A stretch of DNA of 64,000 nucleotides from Opitutia bacterium Tous-C4FEB (GTDB lineage Bacteria; Verrucomicrobiota; Verrucomicrobiia; Opitutales; Opitutaceae), in contig NEVA01000015.1 of NCBI GenBank assembly GCA_002304445.1, positions 1-64,000 of the forward strand, read 5' to 3'. A model generated the notes under the pieces. The model did no database searches. It was given only the letters and a program-made list of their open reading frames with translations, and was not told where the DNA came from. A program made the position numbers and the translations under genes. This document shows, in pieces, positions 43,024-51,157 of this stretch. Positions within the stretch are counted from its first letter, which is position 1, and the number at the start of each line of letters is the position of its first letter.

Positions 43024-43809
43024 ATGCCGACGAACGAAGCCCAACTGCTAGGTCCGGCCGTCGAAGTGACGGGGCTGGAGTGCGGCTACGATGATAAGGT
43101 GATCTTGAAGGACGTCTCGTTCACGGTGGCGCGCGGGGAGATTTTCTTTGTCATCGGCGGCTCGGGCTGCGGGAAGAGCACGCTGTTGCGGCACATGGTG
43201 GGATTGAATCCGCCCAGGAAGGGCGAGGTGAGGTTTCTGGGTGCGCCGTTTTCGGCGGCGGACGCGGCGACGCGGCGGGCGCAGCAGAAAAACTTCGGAC
43301 TGCTTTTTCAAAGCGGGGCGCTTTGGAGCTCGCTGACGTTGCGGCAGAATGTGGCGCTGCCGCTCGAAGAATACACGACGCTCAACCGCCGCGAGATCTC
43401 GGAGCTGGCGGCGTTGAAGCTCGGGCAAGTGGGGCTGGCCGGTTATGAGGACTATTTTCCGGCGGAGATTTCGGGCGGGATGAAGAAGCGCGCGGGATTG
43501 GCGCGGGCGCTGGCCCTGGATCCGGCGATCTTGTTTTTCGACGAACCATCGGCGGGTTTGGACCCGGTGACCTCGCGGAAGTTGGACGAGCTGATCGTCG
43601 AGATCCGTGAGTTGTTTGGCACGACGATCGTGGTGGTGTCGCACGAACTGGCCTCGATTTACGATATCGCCGACCGGGTGATCATGTTGGAGAAGCAGGC
43701 GCAGGGGATCGTGGCGGAAGGCGCCCCGAAAGCGCTGGCGACGACGAGCAACGATCCACGGGTGAAGGAGTTTCTCACGCGCGGCACGGGGAGGATTCCG
43801 CACCTATGA
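43024..43809 (+). CDS. MlaF-type ABC transporter ATPase
   Basis: A 261-residue ABC ATPase. Walker A is IGGSGCGKSTLLRHMVGLNP near residue 45, the signature EISGGMKKRAGLARAL near 148, Walker B ILFFDEPSAGLDPVTS near 170, and the H-loop VVVSHELASIYDIADR near 200. The extended C-terminal part matches MlaF. It powers lipid transport through the STAS-MlaE permease encoded 3 bases upstream and the MCE protein downstream. Confidence 0.92.
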   Translation: MPTNEAQLLGPAVEVTGLECGYDDKVILKDVSFTVARGEIFFVIGGSGCGKSTLLRHMVGLNPPRKGEVRFLGAPFSAADAATRRAQQKNFGLLFQSGALWSSLTLRQNVALPLEEYTTLNRREISELAALKLGQVGLAGYEDYFPAEISGGMKKRAGLARALALDPAILFFDEPSAGLDPVTSRKLDELIVEIRELFGTTIVVVSHELASIYDIADRVIMLEKQAQGIVAEGAPKALATTSNDPRVKEFLTRGTGRIPHL

Positions 43810-43900
43810 AATATCGGGCAAAGTGCGAGTCGGGGAGCGATATGAAATCACGTCCGCTTCCTGCTGTCCTTTTAATCGTTTCTCTCTCAATACCCTCCTC

Positions 43901-44902
43901 GTGAAAACCAAGGTCAGTCCAGCGGTTGTCGGAGCGTTCGCGTTGGGTGCGTTTGCGCTCGGTGTGATCGCGTTGTTGGCGTTTGGCGGGGTGAACCTCT
44001 TTTCCAGGCCGCAGCGGTTCGTGGTGTATTTTGACGAATCGATCCACGGCCTTGATCTGGGGTCGCCGGTGAAGTTGCGCGGCGTGCGGGTGGGCCGCGT
44101 GGCGGATCTGGTCGTGCGCTACGATCAGGCGAAGAACCGCTCGGTTGTGGTGGTGACGTGCGAGTTCAGTCGCAATACGCTCACGAACAGCTCGGGCGCG
44201 GTGATCGACGTGGCGGACCGGGGCGAATTGCAGACCCTGATTGACCAAGGGCTGCGGGCGCAGTTGGGCGTGCAAGGGCTCGCGACGGGCCTCCTGTTCG
44301 TGGAGCTCAATTTTGTGAATCCCAAGGAGTATCCGGCCGACAATCGAATGATCGAGGTGAGGTATGCGGTCGTGCCGGCGATGCCCTCGGCGATCTCGGA
44401 GTTTCAAGCCAGCGCGAGTGAGATTCTTTCCAAGATCAGGCGGATTGATTTCGAAGGTTTGACGGGCGAGTTGAAGTTGTTGCTCGGCGACTCGCGGAAG
44501 CAGGTGGCCGGGTTGGACCTGAAGGGCGTGAGCGCGCAGTGGCAGCGCACGGGGGCGGCGATCGAGACGCTCGTGGCCTCACCCGAAATCAAGCAGACTT
44601 TCGTGACGCTCAACGCGACGTTGGTCGATCTGAGGGCGACGTTGGCCAAGCTTGACGGACAGGTGGCGGCGACTGGAACCGACGTGCAGGCGACGCTCGC
44701 CCAGACCCAGGCGACGCTCCAGAATTTCAGCGCGACGGCGACCACGCTGCGGAATTTCATCAATGCGCAGCAGGGGCTGGGCGAAGGGGCGGGTGAGGCG
44801 TTTGGCAAGCTGGCCGAGGCGGCGGATGCGGTGCAGCGCTTGGCGGATTTCCTCGAGCGTAATCCGAACGCCCTGCTCACCGGGAAAAAAGCACCGCGCT
44901 GA
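43901..44902 (+). CDS. MlaD/MCE-domain lipid-binding protein
   Basis: A 333-residue periplasmic MCE protein anchored by one N-terminal helix (VVGAFALGAFALGVIALLAF). The MCE domain follows (FVVYFDESIHGLDLGSPVKL, RGVRVGRVADLVV), and a long amphipathic helical tail carries tandem segments such as QVAATGTDVQATLAQTQATL that may form a needle-like assembly. The GTG at 43901 is the best start because it places the helix directly at the N terminus; a longer frame to 43823 reads through a non-hydrophobic leader. Third gene of the Mla-type operon. Confidence 0.88.
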   Translation: MKTKVSPAVVGAFALGAFALGVIALLAFGGVNLFSRPQRFVVYFDESIHGLDLGSPVKLRGVRVGRVADLVVRYDQAKNRSVVVVTCEFSRNTLTNSSGAVIDVADRGELQTLIDQGLRAQLGVQGLATGLLFVELNFVNPKEYPADNRMIEVRYAVVPAMPSAISEFQASASEILSKIRRIDFEGLTGELKLLLGDSRKQVAGLDLKGVSAQWQRTGAAIETLVASPEIKQTFVTLNATLVDLRATLAKLDGQVAATGTDVQATLAQTQATLQNFSATATTLRNFINAQQGLGEGAGEAFGKLAEAADAVQRLADFLERNPNALLTGKKAPR

Positions 44903-44952
44903 ACCCCGGCGGATTTTTGACACGCAACCACGAGACTCTCCTGACACCCAAA

Positions 44953-45612
44953 ATGAACGCTGTTCCATCATCAGGCCGGTTGACCGCACGGGGCGCGATC
45001 GGGAGCGGACTGGTCGCGGTGATGCTCTTCGCCGCGGGCTGTAATCTCATCCCGTCGCCCACCCCGGATTCGACCCGTTATTACGTCCTTGCGGGGCCGG
45101 CATTGGGGGCGGCGGGCGTGCAACCGGTGACGGGCGTGCTGCGCCTCGGCCTGCGGAATGTGGAAGTGGCGCCTTATTTGAAGAAAGGTTCGTTGGTCGT
45201 GCGCACGGGCGAAAACGAAGTGCGCTTCCCCGACGAAGCGCGCTGGGGCGACCCGCTGGAGCGGGAGATTTTGAGTTCGCTGCGCGGTCAATTGTTGGTG
45301 GCGCCCGCGGTGGGCCGGGTGTTTGTGCAGCCGTTTCCGTTCGACGAACCGCGGGATTACGATGTGAGCGTGCGGGTGATCCGCTGCGAAGGCGTGGACC
45401 CGGCGGGCGGAGGCAAGGCCTCCGTGAGCTTCGCCGCGATGCTGGAAATCACGACGAGCGGAGCGGCGGGCGAGGTCGTGGCGCGCAGGCGGTTTGTCGC
45501 CCCGGAAGCGGCTTGGGACGGCAAAGATTTTGGCCGCTTGGCGGCAGAATTGAGCAACGCGGTGGCGGCGTTGAGTCAGGAAGTCGTGGCGGCTCTGCCG
45601 GCGAAGCCGTAG
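44953..45612 (+). CDS. ABC-type transport auxiliary lipoprotein (PqiC-like)
   Basis: A 219-residue outer-membrane lipoprotein with lipobox FAAGC (Cys30). The mature part starts STRYYVLAGP and contains RLGLRNVEVAPYLKKGSLVV and WGDPLEREILSSLRGQLLVA, the ABC_trans_aux (PqiC/YmbA) pattern. PqiC joins MCE complexes to the outer membrane, so here it probably serves the MlaD-like protein encoded 50 bases upstream. The ATG at 44953 gives the shortest complete lipoprotein signal. Last gene of the operon. Confidence 0.87.
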   Translation: MNAVPSSGRLTARGAIGSGLVAVMLFAAGCNLIPSPTPDSTRYYVLAGPALGAAGVQPVTGVLRLGLRNVEVAPYLKKGSLVVRTGENEVRFPDEARWGDPLEREILSSLRGQLLVAPAVGRVFVQPFPFDEPRDYDVSVRVIRCEGVDPAGGGKASVSFAAMLEITTSGAAGEVVARRRFVAPEAAWDGKDFGRLAAELSNAVAALSQEVVAALPAKP

Positions 45613-45674
45613 GGTGAGCGGGCGTTTCGGCAGGCGGCGGGACGGAGATGTAAGCGACGGTTTGGTGCTGAAAC

Positions 45675-45708
45675 GAAAAAGCCGACCGGCGGGTTAAGCG
45701 GGTCGGCT
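45675..45708 (-). terminator. rho-independent terminator of dapL
   Basis: On the minus strand AGCCGACC, a 13-base loop, GGTCGGCT and TTTTTCGTTTC form a stable 8-bp stem followed by a T-rich tract. It lies about 50 bases beyond the dapL stop. Confidence 0.8.
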
Positions 45709-45718
45709 CGGGCGCGGG

Positions 45719-45750
45719 CGCGGAGGGCGGGTCGGAGACCGCGCCCTACG
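45719..45750. repeat. interspersed palindrome after dapL
   Basis: CGCGGAGGGCGGGTCGGAGA then CCGCGCCCTACG, another GGGTC/GACC repeat, between the dapL stop and its terminator. Confidence 0.6.
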
Positions 45751-45756
45751 TTCCGA

Positions 45757-46983
45757 TCACTTTAGGGCGGCGGCGATGCGCTGGAGGGCGGATTCGACGT
45801 TGGCGCGGGAGTTGAAGGCGCTGATGCGCACGTGGCCCTCGCCGCACTTGCCGAAGCCGGCACCGGGGGTGCAGACGACTTGGGCGTTGTTTAGCAGCAG
45901 ATCGAAGAACTCCCAGGAGTCGCGACCGGTGTTGACCCAGATGTAGGGGGCGTTGTCGCCGCCGACGCAGCTGAGGCCGAGGTTTTTTACCGCGGTGCGG
46001 ATGAGCGCGGCGTTGGCGAGGTAGAAGTCGGTCATGGCCTTCACCTGTGCTTTGCCCTCGGGGGTGTAAATGGCGGCGGCGGCCTTTTGGATGGGGTAGG
46101 CCACGCCGTTGAATTTCGTCGTGTGGCGGCGGTTCCAGAGGGCGTGCACCGAATGCGTCTGGCCGGCGAGATCGTAGGCGAGCAGCGATTTCGGCACGAC
46201 GGTGTAGGCGCAACGTGTGCCGGTGAAGCCGGCGGTTTTGGAGAAACTGCGGAACTCGATGGCGACCTCGCGGGCGCCGGGAATCTCGTAAATCGAGTGC
46301 GGGATGGCGGGATCGCGGATGTAGGCCTCGTAGGCGGAGTCGAAGAGGATGATGGCCTTGTTGGCCTTCGCGTAGGCGACCCAAGCGACGAGCTGCTCGC
46401 GGGTGGCGACGGCGCCCGTGGGATTGTTGGGGAAGCAGAGGTAGATGAGGTCGGTCGCGGCCGACGGAATCGCGGGCACGTAGCCGTTGGCGGGGGTGCA
46501 ATCGAGGTAGGTGATGCCGGCGTAGCGTCCCTCGACGTTGGGCCCGGTGCGGCCAGCCATGACGTTGGTGTCGATGTAAACGGGATAAACCGGATCGGGG
46601 ATCGCGAGCTTCAATTCCTCGGTGGCGAAGATTTCCTGGATGTTGCCACAGTCGCATTTTGACCCGTCTGAGATGAAGATTTCGTCGGCATCGATGGCGC
46701 AGCCCCGGGCGGCGTAGTCGTGCTGGGCGACGGCTTCGCGGAGGAAGGCGTAGCCCTGCTCGGGGCCGTAGCCTTTAAAGGTGGCGCGCACGGCCATCTC
46801 GTCGGTCGCGGCGTGGAGGGCGGCGGTGCAGACGGCGGGGAGGGGTTCGGTGACGTCGCCGATGCCGAGGCGGATGACCGGTTTTTGAGGGTTGGCGGCG
46901 ACGTAGGCACCGACGCGCTTGGCGATGTCGGCGAACAAGTAGGAGGCCTTGAGCTTGGTGTAGTTTTCGTTGATGCGGATCAT
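45757..46983 (-). CDS. dapL: LL-diaminopimelate aminotransferase
   Basis: A 408-residue class I/II PLP aminotransferase that makes LL-diaminopimelate from tetrahydrodipicolinate in one step for lysine and peptidoglycan. The N terminus [20 protein letters not shown] followed by IGDVTEPLP is characteristic of DapL, and the PLP lysine lies in [16 protein letters not shown] near residue 240. DapL replaces the succinylase route in Verrucomicrobia, plants and Chlamydiae, supporting the lineage assignment. Transcribed alone, divergent from the panC-like gene, with a clear terminator downstream. Confidence 0.95.
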   Translation of the reverse strand: MIRINENYTKLKASYLFADIAKRVGAYVAANPQKPVIRLGIGDVTEPLPAVCTAALHAATDEMAVRATFKGYGPEQGYAFLREAVAQHDYAARGCAIDADEIFISDGSKCDCGNIQEIFATEELKLAIPDPVYPVYIDTNVMAGRTGPNVEGRYAGITYLDCTPANGYVPAIPSAATDLIYLCFPNNPTGAVATREQLVAWVAYAKANKAIILFDSAYEAYIRDPAIPHSIYEIPGAREVAIEFRSFSKTAGFTGTRCAYTVVPKSLLAYDLAGQTHSVHALWNRRHTTKFNGVAYPIQKAAAAIYTPEGKAQVKAMTDFYLANAALIRTAVKNLGLSCVGGDNAPYIWVNTGRDSWEFFDLLLNNAQVVCTPGAGFGKCGEGHVRISAFNSRANVESALQRIAAALK

Positions 46984-47114
46984 GGGAGGAAGCGGTTTTG
47001 CGGTGTGAAAGGGATGGGAAAGGTGGCCGGGGACTGGCGAAAAACTTGAACAAACGCGGCGGGCCCGGTTTGTTCAAGCCCGACGTTGCCCCGAATGACG
47101 TCGAACAACCACCT

Positions 47115-47957
47115 ATGAAGAAGATCGAATCAGTGGCCGAGATGAGCGCAGTGGCGGCGGAACTCCGTGCGAGCGGCAAGACGGTGGCGCTGGTCCCGAC
47201 GATGGGCGCGTTGCACGCGGGGCAGGATGCGTTGATCCGGGCCGCCGCGGCCAAGGCGGACGTCGTGGTGGTGTCGATTTTTCTGAATCCGTTGCAATTC
47301 GGACCGAGTGAATTGGTGGAGCGATACCCGCGCTCACCGGTCGAGGATCTGGCGATTTGTGAGGCGGCCGGTGTGCCGTTTGTTTTTGTGCCACCGCTGG
47401 AGGCGATGTTCCCCCGCGGGCATGCATCGTTCGTGAGCGAAGAGGGGACGAGCAAGCCCCTCTGCGGAGCGTCGAGACCCGGGCATTTCCGAGGCATTGC
47501 GACCGTGATGGCGAAGCTGTTCAACATCATGCGGCCGAATTTCGTGTTCTTCGGTCAAAAGACGGCGCAGCGGGCGGCGGTGGTCCGGCGAATGGCGGAC
47601 GAACTCAGTTTTGGCGTCGAGGTGATTTTGGTCCCGACCGTGCGCGATCTCGACGGCCTCGCGTGGGGCGTGCGTAACCGCGATTTTACCACGAGCCAGC
47701 GGCAGGAGGCTCTCGCGCTGAGCAAGGCGCTGAAGCGCGCCAAGGAAATGGCCGACAGCGGCGTGCGTAGCCCGGACCGCCTCATCGCCGAGGCGACCCA
47801 CATTTTGGGCCAACATCGCCGGGTCCGCGTCATCTACGTCGCGATCGTGGACGGGCTCACGATGGAGATGATGCGCGAGGTCGTGCCGGGCAAGAGCATG
47901 CTGGCGATCTCGGCGTGGATCGACGAGGTCCGGCTGATCGATAACGTGATGTTGTGA
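47115..47957 (+). CDS. panC: PanC-like pantoate-beta-alanine ligase with altered motifs
   Basis: A 280-residue homologue of pantothenate synthetase, which joins pantoate and beta-alanine using ATP. The overall alignment is clear: VALVPTMGALH, VSIFLNPLQF, YPRSPVEDL, ASRPGHFRGIATVMAKLFN and IDEVRLIDNVM. Several active-site positions differ. The HxGH nucleotide motif reads H34-A-G-Q37, GEKDxQQ reads GQKTAQR at 147-153, and the DGLAxSSRN block reads DGLAWGVRN at 180-188. These changes could mean weak or different activity, or a lineage-specific variant. The start at 47115 gives the usual MKKIESVAEM opening. Confidence 0.85.
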   Translation: MKKIESVAEMSAVAAELRASGKTVALVPTMGALHAGQDALIRAAAAKADVVVVSIFLNPLQFGPSELVERYPRSPVEDLAICEAAGVPFVFVPPLEAMFPRGHASFVSEEGTSKPLCGASRPGHFRGIATVMAKLFNIMRPNFVFFGQKTAQRAAVVRRMADELSFGVEVILVPTVRDLDGLAWGVRNRDFTTSQRQEALALSKALKRAKEMADSGVRSPDRLIAEATHILGQHRRVRVIYVAIVDGLTMEMMREVVPGKSMLAISAWIDEVRLIDNVML

Positions 47958-48035
47958 GTCCTGCGGACAGGGGTTTTGCCGATTGGTAGATTTTGGTGGA
48001 ATCTGCCAGAATCTCCCATTTGGCTAACGCTTCCC

Positions 48036-48818
48036 ATGGCTAAACGTGCTGCTATATCGGCCGATCCCACCCCGCTTGAGCGGTTGTTGGCGTTGTCTCA
48101 CAATCTCGGGCGTGAAGACCGGAAGCTGGCGATTCTGGGCGAGGGCAACACCTCGGCGAGGATCTCGGCCGACTCGTTTTTGGTGAAGGCGAGCGGATCG
48201 AATTTGGCTTCATTGACGGCCGGCGGAGTCACGGCCTGTCGCATTGAGCCTCTGGTTGCGCTGCTTGATGCCAAGGGTCTGGCGGACTCGGCGGTGGACG
48301 ACCGTTTGCTTTCCGCGCGCGTTGATCCGGCGAGCAAGAAGCCGTCGGTCGAGGCGATGTTTCACGCGTGGCTCCTCACACTCCCCGGCGTGAACTTCGT
48401 CGGTCACACGCATCCGGTCGCGGTCAACGCCATCCTGTGCACAAAGCACGCGCGGACCTTTGCCACGCGCCGGATGTGCCCGGACGAGATCGTGTGCTGC
48501 GGGGCGGAGTTTGTTTTTGTGCCCTATGTCGATCCCGGCCTGAAACTCGCGCAAGCGATTCGCCGCGCCGTGCTCGCTTTCGTGAAACGCCTCGCCCGCC
48601 CGCCCCGCGTGATCGTGCTCGAGAACCACGGGCTGATTGCCCTCGGTGCGACGCCCGAGGCCGTGATGGCGGCGACGTTGATGGCGGTGAAGGCCGCCGA
48701 GATTTTCGCGGGCGCGGTCGCAGTGGGTTCACCCCAGTTTCTCTCCGGTGCCGTCGCCGCCCGTATCGCCGGTCGCCCCGACGAACTCTACCGCGAGAAA
48801 ATGCTGGGGCTCCGTTAA
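48036..48818 (+). CDS. class II aldolase/adducin-family protein
   Basis: A 260-residue class II aldolase-fold protein. Metal-site residues are visible in GHTHPVAVNAIL (HxH near residue 129) and ENHGLIALG near 202, and the catalytic Glu may be in KPSVEAMFHAWLL near 107; GEGNTSARIS near residue 35 is the substrate-phosphate loop. The family includes fuculose-phosphate and rhamnulose-phosphate aldolases and ribulose-phosphate epimerases. It starts 21 bases before the bifunctional rhamnulose-phosphate aldolase gene on the same strand, so it probably works in deoxy-sugar breakdown. Exact substrate unknown. Confidence 0.8.
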   Translation: MAKRAAISADPTPLERLLALSHNLGREDRKLAILGEGNTSARISADSFLVKASGSNLASLTAGGVTACRIEPLVALLDAKGLADSAVDDRLLSARVDPASKKPSVEAMFHAWLLTLPGVNFVGHTHPVAVNAILCTKHARTFATRRMCPDEIVCCGAEFVFVPYVDPGLKLAQAIRRAVLAFVKRLARPPRVIVLENHGLIALGATPEAVMAATLMAVKAAEIFAGAVAVGSPQFLSGAVAARIAGRPDELYREKMLGLR

Positions 48819-48839
48819 TTTCTGAAAAACTCAAACTCC

Positions 48840-51032
48840 ATGAAATCCTACAAATTCGTTAACTTCTCCTGGGACGACGCCAAGGCCGCCGCCCTCGATC
48901 CGGTCGGTCGCCTCGTCTATCGCTCCAACATCCTCGGCGGCGACCAACGCATCACCAACACCGGCGGCGGCAACACCTCCTCGAAGATCGTCGAGAAAGA
49001 CCCGCTCACCGGTCAGGCGACCGAGGTGCTTTGGGTCAAGGGTTCCGGCGGCGACCTGCGCACCAGCACGCGCGAGAATTTCTCCTCTCTCTATCAGCAG
49101 AAACTGCTCGATATGCAGAAGCTCTACGCCGCGCGGCCCGACAAGGGCCTAAAGGCGCCCGCCGAGGACGACATGGTCGGCATGCAGGCCCATGCGACGT
49201 TCAACCTGAACCCGCGCGCCTCTTCGATCGACACGCCGTTGCACAGCTTCATCCCGGCAAAGTTCGTCGACCACATGCATCCAAATGCGATCATCTCGAT
49301 CGCAGCGTCGAAGCACTGCGAAAAGCTCACGCAGGAAATCTTCGGCGGCGAGATGGCCTACGTGCCGTGGATGCGCCCCGGTTTCGAACTCGGCCTCGCG
49401 ATGCAGGCCATCGTGCAGAAGAACCCGGCCGTGAAGTCCATCATGATGGGCCAGCACGGCTTCATCTCTTGGGATAACGAAGAAAAAGCCTGCTACACTT
49501 ACACGCTCGACTGCATCGAGAAGACATCGGCCTTCATCGAAGCCAAATACCAGGCCAAGGGCGGCGACGCCGCTGCCTTTGGCGGCGCGAAATACGCCAC
49601 GCTCACGCCCGAGCAGCGCCGCGCGACGTTCGCCGCGATCCTCCCGTGGTTCCGCGGTCAGGTTTCCAAAGCCAAGCGCTTCATCGGCACGGTGCAGGAC
49701 GACGAGAAGATCCTGCGCTTTGTGAATTCGAAGGACGCCGCCCGCCTCGCCGAACTTGGCACGAGCTGCCCTGACCATTTCCTCCGCACCAAGATCAAGC
49801 CGCTCTACGTGGACTGGAATCCGCAAGCCGAGGACACCGCTGCGTTGAAGAAGAAACTCGCCGCCGGCCTCGAGGCCTACCGCGCCGACTACGCCGCCTA
49901 CTACGCGAAGTGCAAACACGCCAACTCGCCCGCAATGCGCGATCCGAACCCGACCGTGGTGCTCATCCCTGGCGTCGGTATGATCGCTTGGGGCAAAGAC
50001 AAGTCCGAGAGCCGCGTCACCGCCGAGTTCTACAACTGCGCGGTCGAAGTCATGCGCGGCGCCGAGGCGATCGACACCTACATTTCCCTCCCGCAACAGG
50101 AAGCCTTCGACATCGAATACTGGCTCTTGGAAGAGGCGAAGTTGAAGCGCATGCCCGCTGAGAAAGAGCTCGCGCGCCAAGTCATCATCGTCGTCGGCGC
50201 CGGCTCCGGCATCGGCAAGGAGACCGCCCACCGCCTCGTCAAAGAAGGCGCGCACATCGTGTGCGTCGACATGAAGGTCGAGACGGCGCAGGCCACCGCC
50301 AAAGAGATCACCGATAAACACGGCCTCGGCATCGGCGTCGCCGGCACGGGCCTTTCCTCCTGCGGCCCGGCGCTCGGGCTCGCCGCCAACATCACCGACC
50401 GCGCGAGCGTGCGCGCGATGCTCGACGACGTGGCGCTCGCCTACGGCGGCTTTGACTCGATCTGCGTCACCGCCGGCGTGTTCTGGCCGAGCGACACCAC
50501 CGGCCACATTCCCGACGACAAGTGGGCCTTCACCTTCGGCGTCAACGTCACCGGCAGCTACATCGTCGGCGACGAGGCGCTCAAGACCTGGAAAGAGCAG
50601 GGCCTCAAGGGTCAGCTCGTCCTCACGACCTCGGCCAACGCCGCCGTCGCGAAGAAAGGCTCGCTCGCCTACGATTGCTCGAAGGCCGCCGCCAACCATC
50701 TCGTGCGCGAACTCGCGATGGAGCTCGCGCCGCTCGTGCGCGTGAACGGCGTCGCCCCCGCGACCGTCGTGCAAGGCTCCGCGATGTTCCCGCGCGACCG
50801 CGTGATTGGCTCGCTCGCGAAATATAACATTCCTTATACCGACGACGAGGCGACCGATTCGCTCGTGCGCAAGTTGGCGCAATTCTACGCCGACCGCACG
50901 CTCACCAAGGCGCCAATCACGCCCGCCGACCAAGCCGAGGCGTATTTCCTCCTCGTCTCGCAGCGCCTCAGCAAGACCACCGGCCAGATCGTCACGGTCG
51001 ACGGCGGCCTGCACGAAGCGTTCCTGCGGTGA
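48840..51032 (+). CDS. bifunctional rhamnulose-1-phosphate aldolase / lactaldehyde dehydrogenase-type SDR
   Basis: A 730-residue fusion enzyme of L-rhamnose catabolism (RhaEW-type). The N-terminal part (to ~ residue 430) is a class II aldolase with TGGGNTSSKI near 41, metal ligands in FVDHMHPNAI near 143 and MGQHGFISW near 203. The C-terminal part is a short-chain dehydrogenase with the NAD loop GAGSGIG near residue 452 and the YxxxK active site in AYDCSKAAANHL near 610. The aldolase splits rhamnulose-1-phosphate into dihydroxyacetone phosphate and lactaldehyde, which the dehydrogenase part is expected to oxidise. A strong terminator follows. Rhamnulokinase is encoded 2.5 kb away. Confidence 0.9.
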   Translation: MKSYKFVNFSWDDAKAAALDPVGRLVYRSNILGGDQRITNTGGGNTSSKIVEKDPLTGQATEVLWVKGSGGDLRTSTRENFSSLYQQKLLDMQKLYAARPDKGLKAPAEDDMVGMQAHATFNLNPRASSIDTPLHSFIPAKFVDHMHPNAIISIAASKHCEKLTQEIFGGEMAYVPWMRPGFELGLAMQAIVQKNPAVKSIMMGQHGFISWDNEEKACYTYTLDCIEKTSAFIEAKYQAKGGDAAAFGGAKYATLTPEQRRATFAAILPWFRGQVSKAKRFIGTVQDDEKILRFVNSKDAARLAELGTSCPDHFLRTKIKPLYVDWNPQAEDTAALKKKLAAGLEAYRADYAAYYAKCKHANSPAMRDPNPTVVLIPGVGMIAWGKDKSESRVTAEFYNCAVEVMRGAEAIDTYISLPQQEAFDIEYWLLEEAKLKRMPAEKELARQVIIVVGAGSGIGKETAHRLVKEGAHIVCVDMKVETAQATAKEITDKHGLGIGVAGTGLSSCGPALGLAANITDRASVRAMLDDVALAYGGFDSICVTAGVFWPSDTTGHIPDDKWAFTFGVNVTGSYIVGDEALKTWKEQGLKGQLVLTTSANAAVAKKGSLAYDCSKAAANHLVRELAMELAPLVRVNGVAPATVVQGSAMFPRDRVIGSLAKYNIPYTDDEATDSLVRKLAQFYADRTLTKAPITPADQAEAYFLLVSQRLSKTTGQIVTVDGGLHEAFLR

Positions 51033-51059
51033 TTCGTTGAGGTGACGCGGATTGGAGCC

Positions 51060-51088
51060 TAGGGCGGGTCTCTGACCCGCCCTTTTTT
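51060..51088 (+). terminator. repeat-derived terminator after the rhamnulose-phosphate aldolase gene
   Basis: GGGCGGGTC-TCT-GACCCGCCC (51062-51082) is a perfect 9-bp stem followed by TTTTTT. It is also the clearest member of the interspersed GTAGGGCGGGTC palindrome family. Confidence 0.8.
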
Positions 51089-51157
51089 GCGTTCCCAAGG
51101 CCGGTCTCTTGACCTGCGCGCGACGTCGACGCTGACTCGGTTTAGCCTCCAGCCCCG

